This document shows, one piece after another, positions 17,410 to 22,072 of a DNA stretch of 22,072 nucleotides. The stretch is from Chara braunii (Eukaryota > Streptophyta > Charophyceae > Charales > Characeae). The position numbers were made by a program, and so were the translations under genes. How positions within the stretch are numbered: position 1 is the stretch's first letter; the number at the start of each line of letters is the position of its first letter. The DNA lies in the NCBI GenBank assembly GCA_003427395.1, contig BFEA01000795.1, forward strand, positions 37,042 through 59,113, in the 5' to 3' direction. The notes beneath the pieces are model-generated. The model did not search any database. It saw only the letters and a program-made list of their open reading frames with translations, and was not told the origin of the DNA.

Positions 17410-18376
17410 ACGGAGCTCCCCTTGATCCCCTTCCTGTGTCCGTTGGGATATCTGACTTTCGTTAATGTCCCCTCTTTCCGTATCAGGACAGTGCGGAGCT
17501 GACATTTCCGTTTGTTGGTAACTGGAGTACCACCCCTCCCTTCATACAATCTTCGTCAAGGTGTATGAGATCACCCGAAATGACGGTGTTCAATCTGTCT
17601 AAACGCTGAGATCCACGAGGCAGTCGCTTACCAACTTGTTCTGTGTGATTGATGCTTCAATCTCTATTTGTCCCTGCCCCACAGCTCCTTGTTAATTCTG
17701 CACCTTCAAGCTTACTTCGACTTGGGGGAATAATCAGACTCAGTCTGCCGGTTTCCTGTCCGTCAAGTTGGCTGGATGTGGAACATTCACCAGTGACACC
17801 ATTGACAGTCTTAAATTGGGAACTTTGCGGGCACAGATGGCTACTGGTGTAGCGTGTCCCCAGTGCTAGCTTGTTGGCTTCCACCTGAGTTACTCAGGCT
17901 TTGAATACACAAGGTACTAGGGTCCACCACAGCCAGCTTTAACCCTCGCTGGTTGTTCCCTGAGGCATCTGGGTTTTGCAGGCGCTGCAGGGCTGGGTCG
18001 CCCATTACCTTCACCGTGACTGTGGCTACCTCATAACAGCAGCTCATCACCTCTGCTCGCTTGGTCTTAAGAGGTCATATCTCTCTTGGTTTGCTGCGCC
18101 TTTTCCTCTGTCGTATTCAGAAACAGCATCCTCCGTGGTAGCCTTCTCAACAATCCTTCCTCCAGAGAAGATTTTTCCACGTCAAGGAATCCTTCTGCAG
18201 TGTATCACTGCGCTGTTGCCGCCTCGTGAACTCTGAGTTTCCGCCTTGCTTGGTCCCTTTCTGCCACCGTCAGGGGGGAATACGGGGAGGGTGGATGGAA
18301 GGGGGGGGGTAGGTGTGGGGGCCGCTAAGGGGTGTAGTGGAGGGGGCACCTCAAGAGGGTGAGTTTGAAAGGGAGA
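17410..18376. other. Unassigned sequence downstream of the LINE
   Basis: The LINE coding sequence ends at 18377 on the minus strand, so its 3' UTR would lie here, but no poly(T) on the plus strand marks an end. Minus-strand pieces such as 'GTPVTNKRKCQLRTVLIRKE' (about 17480-17540) look protein-like but match nothing I can name. A G-rich patch spans 18275-18330. Confidence 0.45.
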
Positions 18377-19348
18377 CTAGGGGCCAGGTGGACGGTCTGG
18401 AACGAGGACGAAGTTGGTTTGCAGATAGGGGATTTGAAAGCAGTGGTATGATTTTCTTTGCCATGCCAGCTTTGTCGCTCCCCACGGCTTCCAGTGAATA
18501 TTGAGGCCATTGTCTAGTTCAAAGAGTTTATGAAACGGATCCTGCCATATTTGGAGGAAGGTGTCGTGAATAGTTCTTTTTGCTGCATGGTCTTTCTCCT
18601 CCCTATAATCTCTTATAAAGGACTTCCATGCATCCCATGTGCGAGACCTGATCTCTTCTTCAATTGCCTTCTGGGCTTGCAGCAATCTGAATTGGTGGTC
18701 CTCCTTTGAAAGGAACATCCAATTCTCTAGGCCAGCATGAGCAGTTGCAGCGTAATGTATGAGAAGATATTGGTAGCAAATGGGGGCCAGCAAGCAATGA
18801 AATGGTGGTTCTTGTCGAGCAACAAAAGGCCGAGGTCCCATGGAATGTGCAGCCCCGTGAGGAAGTGGAAGGTCTCGTCCCACCACTGCCACAATTGCGT
18901 AACCATTGGGCATGCTAACAGACAATGTTCCAGTGTTGCTCTGGCTGGCAGTGTCGACTGACCACAGTATGCACATATGGGAGACAACAACCCTTTCTGT
19001 TCGAGGTCTGTGAAAGAGACGAGCCAATCAGGGGTGGGCAAACAGTGGTGTAGTATCTGCCATTGTAGGGCCCTGAGGTTCGTAGGCATGATTTTCGAGT
19101 ACTTAGCCCATGACAGATTTTCTACCATCTGTGAGTCCCAGGGGGAATCCCGCGACCACCTATGGTAGACTGGGACGCAAGGCTTTGTAGCCCCCTTTGA
19201 CAGTGTAGTTCCAGATATGCATGGGTTTGGTTCCATGCCAGTGCCATTTCTCTCGGTGGAACGGTAACCTGGCAACCGGGGTCGTGGGCTCGTATGCGAA
19301 AAAACCTTCCTGCTCATCTCCCACCACTCTCACGTGCATCAGCCCCAC
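18377..19348 (-). pseudogene. LINE ORF2 C-terminus with zinc knuckle
   Basis: 'IWNYTVKGGYKALRP' leads to 'NLRALQWQILHHCLPTPDWL' and the RT zinc-binding region: 'ICAYCGQ' (C-x2-C), then 'TLEHCLLACPMVTQLWQWWD' (H-x4-C). This spacing is typical of the reverse-transcriptase zinc-binding domain of plant LINEs. The tail reads 'KAIEEEIRSRTWDAWKSFIR' and 'IHWKPWGATKLAWQRK', and ends near 18377. At least two frame changes occur, near 19160 and 18730. Confidence 0.9.
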
Positions 19349-19843
19349 CTAGTTTTTCTTACCGTCCAACTCTTCATTCCGGGTGAGTTTGGCAAATCTG
19401 GCACCAGGCAACGAAGACTCATAAGCCTCAAGCTTGCATCGTCCTTCTTCATTGTGGCATACCTTATATATGGTGAGCGGGAGGGGGAGGTCCATGTATT
19501 TGATTACCGAGTCACCATGTTGCACTGACGATCCATCTTTAAGGGTAAGACTCCAGGCAATGGGAAAGGTCTCCCTTAGCTCACGCATCTTCTCTCCCAC
19601 CTTTTTAACATGTTTAAGTTTGCGCTGCAACACCTCCGCCTTGGCCCAGTCCCTTGTCGACGAGTCCCAAAGGTCTCCTACTGTTTTAATTCTTTTTTTA
19701 GCCCAGGACAACCAATGCGAGTTTGTTGTGAGACCAAATGGGTTGCCTTTGTCGTCCAAGATGTAGGGATTGCTAAATAGCGGCTGCCTCCATATGTCCT
19801 GCCATCTGTCGGGGGACTGCTTTTGGAGTGGACTATACTTCCT
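19349..19843 (-). pseudogene. LINE ORF2 C-terminal middle region
   Basis: Sense continues after the stop near 19844 ('KYSPLQKQSPDRWQDIWRQP', about 19840-19770) and through 'NPFGLTTNSHWLSWAKKRIK', 'TVGDLWDSSTRDWAKAEVLQ' and 'SVIKYMDLPLPLTIYKV'. A stop at 19349 is followed immediately by sense in another frame ('GLMHVRVVGDEQEGFFAYEP'). Confidence 0.85.
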
Positions 19844-20503
19844 TTACAGCTTCAACAAATATGTCCACATAGGATCTAAGAGGAGGTCCATTCTGACTGC
19901 TTGTTGGGGGCTGCTGGTGCGGTTGTGCTTCGAGGGGGAGGGTATTGACCAATATTTATTGGTTAGCCATCTAAACGGGTCCAGATTGTTATCCGTTGAT
20001 GAGTCCGACGTCAGGCCAGCAATCTGCAAGCAGGCCCGTTGGCTCCATGGGATTTCATTACCTACAAGCAGCCATACCAAAACTTTAAAAATCAACACAT
20101 CACTCTCCTTTTCCGGATCCAATATCCCTAGTCTCCCTTTACTTCTTGGCTGCGTGAGGACATCCCAGCGCACTCGGTGCACACATCTCTGTTCATCGGC
20201 ACTGTTTTTCCATAGATATGTTGAAGGAGCTTTCCTCAGTCTAGCATACTGTTGTGGCTTCAATGACCAGACTACCAGTTTATACTAAATTGTTGCTAAA
20301 ATGACATTATTAATTGCTAAAGCCCTTTCCACTAGCGAGGTCTGCAGTCCTTCCCACTTAGCAAACTTGTCTATTGCCATATTCAGTAGTGTGTCCCCAT
20401 GGTCAGGCGGGGGGCCAAGAGCTGTCAGTCTCACCCCAAGAATTCTCATAGCCTCTTCCTTGCGCGCCCAGGCTACTGCCGACTGTTGAGGCGGGGGTCT
20501 CAT
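19844..20503 (-). pseudogene. LINE ORF2 thumb and connection region
   Basis: Minus-strand frame 20503-20285 holds 'ILGVRLTALG', 'KFAKWEGLQTSLVERALAIN' and 'NVILATI', the typical post-RT segment with W and L-x-x-R. A stop and frame change lead to 'ARLRKAPSTYLWKNSADEQR', 'VRWDVLTQPRSKGRLGILDP' and 'FRWLTNKYWS' (20263-19844). These match the known order after RT in L1-type ORF2. No catalytic residues are expected here. Confidence 0.87.
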
Positions 20504-20729
20504 CTTGAGGGTCGAGCCACCAACCCTCAGTTTTCGAACCCCAATTGACCTTTATATCTGTCGCCAGTGAGAAGAGGTGAATGGCCTCAGTAAGAGCTGT
20601 TATGCTATCTGCGGCTGCTCGGATGAGAACTGTCAGGTCATACGCAAACAACAATGTCATTGGAATGAGATGATTGGGAATGTCCGGAATGAGCACCTTA
20701 CTGATGTTGGGGTGCGCTCTGATCATCAA
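20403..20729 (-). pseudogene. LINE reverse transcriptase, motif C part
   Basis: Continues the preceding fragment in another frame, with the same protein sense from about 20765 ('LLFVIVIEALALMIRAHPN'). Motif C reads 'LLFAYDLTVLI', where LINEs have FADD; the first catalytic Asp is Tyr, which by itself would abolish polymerisation. 'ALTEAIHLFSLATDIKVNW' follows, the usual helix after motif C. The frame is lost again near 20500, after which Pro/Ser-rich nonsense appears. Confidence 0.9.
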
Positions 20730-21362
20730 TGCCAGGGCTTCGATGACAATGACAAAAAGCAGGGGCGTTTAGGATCACCTTGACACACCGATCTTTGAAG
20801 GCGAATCGGGGGCGAGAGGTGACCATTAATCATGATATTAATCGTAACCGACCTATGCAAGAGTTGCACCCAGTGACAAAACACCGGACCCAAATTCATC
20901 TTTTCCAGACACAAACCTAGGAAGTCCCAATCGACATGATCGTATGCTTTTTCACAGTCTATGAACATAATGGCCGCTGGGACCTTACGTTGTCGGACAT
21001 ACCTAATGGTTTCGTTGACCAGCATAATGTTATCTTGAATATTGCGGTTAGGCATGAACCCTGTCTGGTCTGGATGGATGAGGACGTTCATTTGTGGCGG
21101 CAGTCGTTTGGTCAGTGCTTTGACCACCATTTTGTAGGGCACAAGAAGGAGTGTGATGGGTCTATAGTTCCTCATATCCTCCTTGTCACCTTTCTTGTAG
21201 AGAAGCGTGGTGACCCCTTGGCCAATCATACCCCCAAAAGAGCCTTCTTTTTGGACCGCCAAGATGTATTCCATAAGGTCATCCTGAAGTAGGTCCCAGA
21301 ATTGCACCAAAAACTCCTTGGGGAATGAGTCAATCACCCTATTCCTTAGAGGGCGACATAGA
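20726..21362 (-). pseudogene. LINE reverse transcriptase, N-terminal part
   Basis: This part copies element RNA into DNA at the target site in living relatives. The sequence starts 'NRVIDSFPKEFLVQFWDLLQ', then 'VTTLLYKKGDKEDMRNYRPI', the conserved approach to RT. 'HPDQTGFMPNRNIQDNI' and 'FIDCEKAYDHVDWDFL' follow; the latter is motif A with its catalytic Asp. Motif B is 'RSVCQGDP', where a basic Arg is usual in place of Cys. One base is lost right after 'QGDP', so the frame runs out at 20726 and sense continues in the next frame. Confidence 0.92.
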
Positions 21363-21606
21363 CCGAACAGTAGCTATAGGCACCAAGATTGGACAACCCT
21401 ACCTCTACCCAACCCCAGTAAAAGCATAATCACGCAAGCCATTACTCGAGTACTTCATACGTCAGACACAATCAGTATCACTATCAGTCCATACCGACGA
21501 ACCGAATCGCAGCCAAGTGTTCGCATGGACCAGAGTAGACTCCTCGTAGCCTGGCCTGAACCCATGACGAGCCCATGACATGGATCGGTCTCCCCCACCC
21601 TATTCT

Positions 21607-21674
21607 ACTAGTATGCAGGTGTGTCTATGTATGTCATAGCACTAGTATGCAGATGTCTCTATTTATGTCGTAAC
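21607..21674. repeat. 34-bp imperfect tandem repeat, two units
   Basis: 'actagtatgcaggtgtgtct' at 21607 and 'actagtatgcagatgtctct' at 21641, both followed by 'at.tatgtc.taac'-like sequence. Confidence 0.75.
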
Positions 21675-21913
21675 ACATGTCTCAGACTGTATGTGTAAGC
21701 AGTGCATGTAGGCGTATAGGTAGCAAGAACCTTGTGACACTGTGAGTATATATGTGTATGAGAACTTTGCCAGACTCGAACCTAGGATGTGTTGTATGAA
21801 ACTAGGATAGCCTACCGTGTCTGAGAGATGATGTGGGAGATCAACAGAGCAACCAGTAGCCAATGTCCTTCCGTAGCCCGCGTAGGTAGAAGCCGACATA
21901 TAACAACCCGGAC

Positions 21914-21962
21914 TAACCCTTGGGTGGTGCGCAGGCAGTGTCTATAACAGCTTAGGCTTGGA
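21914..21962 (-). repeat. Inverted copy of the 15.7 kb repeat
   Basis: Reverse complement of this interval reads 'agctgttatagacactgcct' then 'gcgcaccacccaagggttag'. It matches 'agctattacagacactgctt' and 'gcgcaccacccaaggggtag' at about 15700-15740, and again in the second unit near 15902-15942. The match fades on both sides apart from 'gttgtta'. It shows that this element is dispersed in both orientations. Confidence 0.8.
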
Positions 21963-22072
21963 CCCCACAGCTTTGCGGATGGAAAAGTGGTTTGCCCACG
22001 AAAAGCGGGCAAGTCATTTTGGAAAGTTGGACAGTACTTTTTCCGGGACCCCATCGCAGAGGGCCAAATGCG

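Larger units (their letters stand above)
18377..21362 (-). mobile_element. L1-type LINE, 5'-truncated and frameshifted
   Basis: About 3 kb on the minus strand reads as one continuous LINE ORF2 C-terminal two-thirds when frame changes are followed: reverse transcriptase motifs, thumb and connection, a long C-terminal region, and a CCHC-type knuckle. The endonuclease domain that should precede RT is absent. LINE sequence stops near 21362 and unrelated sequence follows, as expected for 5' truncation during target-primed insertion. At least five frame changes or stops occur. No poly(A) end or target duplication was identified. Confidence 0.92.
21363..22072. other. Unassigned sequence right of the LINE
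   Basis: No gene recognised and no LINE endonuclease motif on either strand. The minus strand near 21780 has 'aggttcgagtctgg', a B-box-like word without a tRNA fold. Two short repeats inside are listed separately. Confidence 0.5.

Overview
The window looks like repeat-rich nuclear DNA from a large eukaryotic genome, most likely the green lineage (land plant or streptophyte alga). Two things support this. A U6 snRNA-derived sequence on the minus strand carries the plant-type 5' hairpin. Decayed LINE and Ty3/gypsy elements lie among microsatellites and satellite-like repeats. No bacterial operon, intact host protein gene, rRNA gene or functional tRNA is visible. The species cannot be named from this sequence. 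A charophyte such as Chara would fit, but that is only a guess.

Layout. 1-2.25 kb: AG and TC microsatellite blocks separated by conserved spacers, plus a foldback (inverted repeat) cluster. 2.39-2.47 kb: a 3'-truncated, poly(A)-tailed U6 retropseudogene (minus). 3.1-4.3 kb: tandem repeats. 5.3-5.7 kb: a 178-bp duplication around a library-adapter palindrome. 6.5-8.6 kb: broken coding-like sequence on the minus strand, with no family recognised. 8.6-10.25 kb: remains of Ty3/gypsy pol (RNase H then integrase, minus). 10.7-11.0 and 13.1-14.6 kb: a dispersed GC-rich repeat family. 11.7-12.1 kb: a second adapter palindrome with a 142-bp duplication. 12.5-13.0 kb: AT-rich repeats of about 170 bp. 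14.6-17.3 kb: SINE-like fragments, a tRNA-like head, a 202-bp tandem duplication and a three-unit satellite. 18.4-21.4 kb: a 5'-truncated L1-type LINE (minus) with reverse transcriptase and a terminal zinc knuckle, broken by frameshifts. 21.4-22.07 kb: anonymous sequence with an inverted copy of the 15.7 kb repeat.

Function. No genes here work together as a pathway. Both retroelements have lost catalytic residues and reading frames, so neither could move itself. Parts of the assembly are not biological: two sites carry the palindromic transposase-end junction of mate-pair libraries, each flanked by identical or nearly identical copies of the same sequence. I found no convincing new biological system. 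The best leads are the coding-like stretch after the integrase, a hairpin with a paired base change shared by two repeat copies, and the U6 pseudogene.
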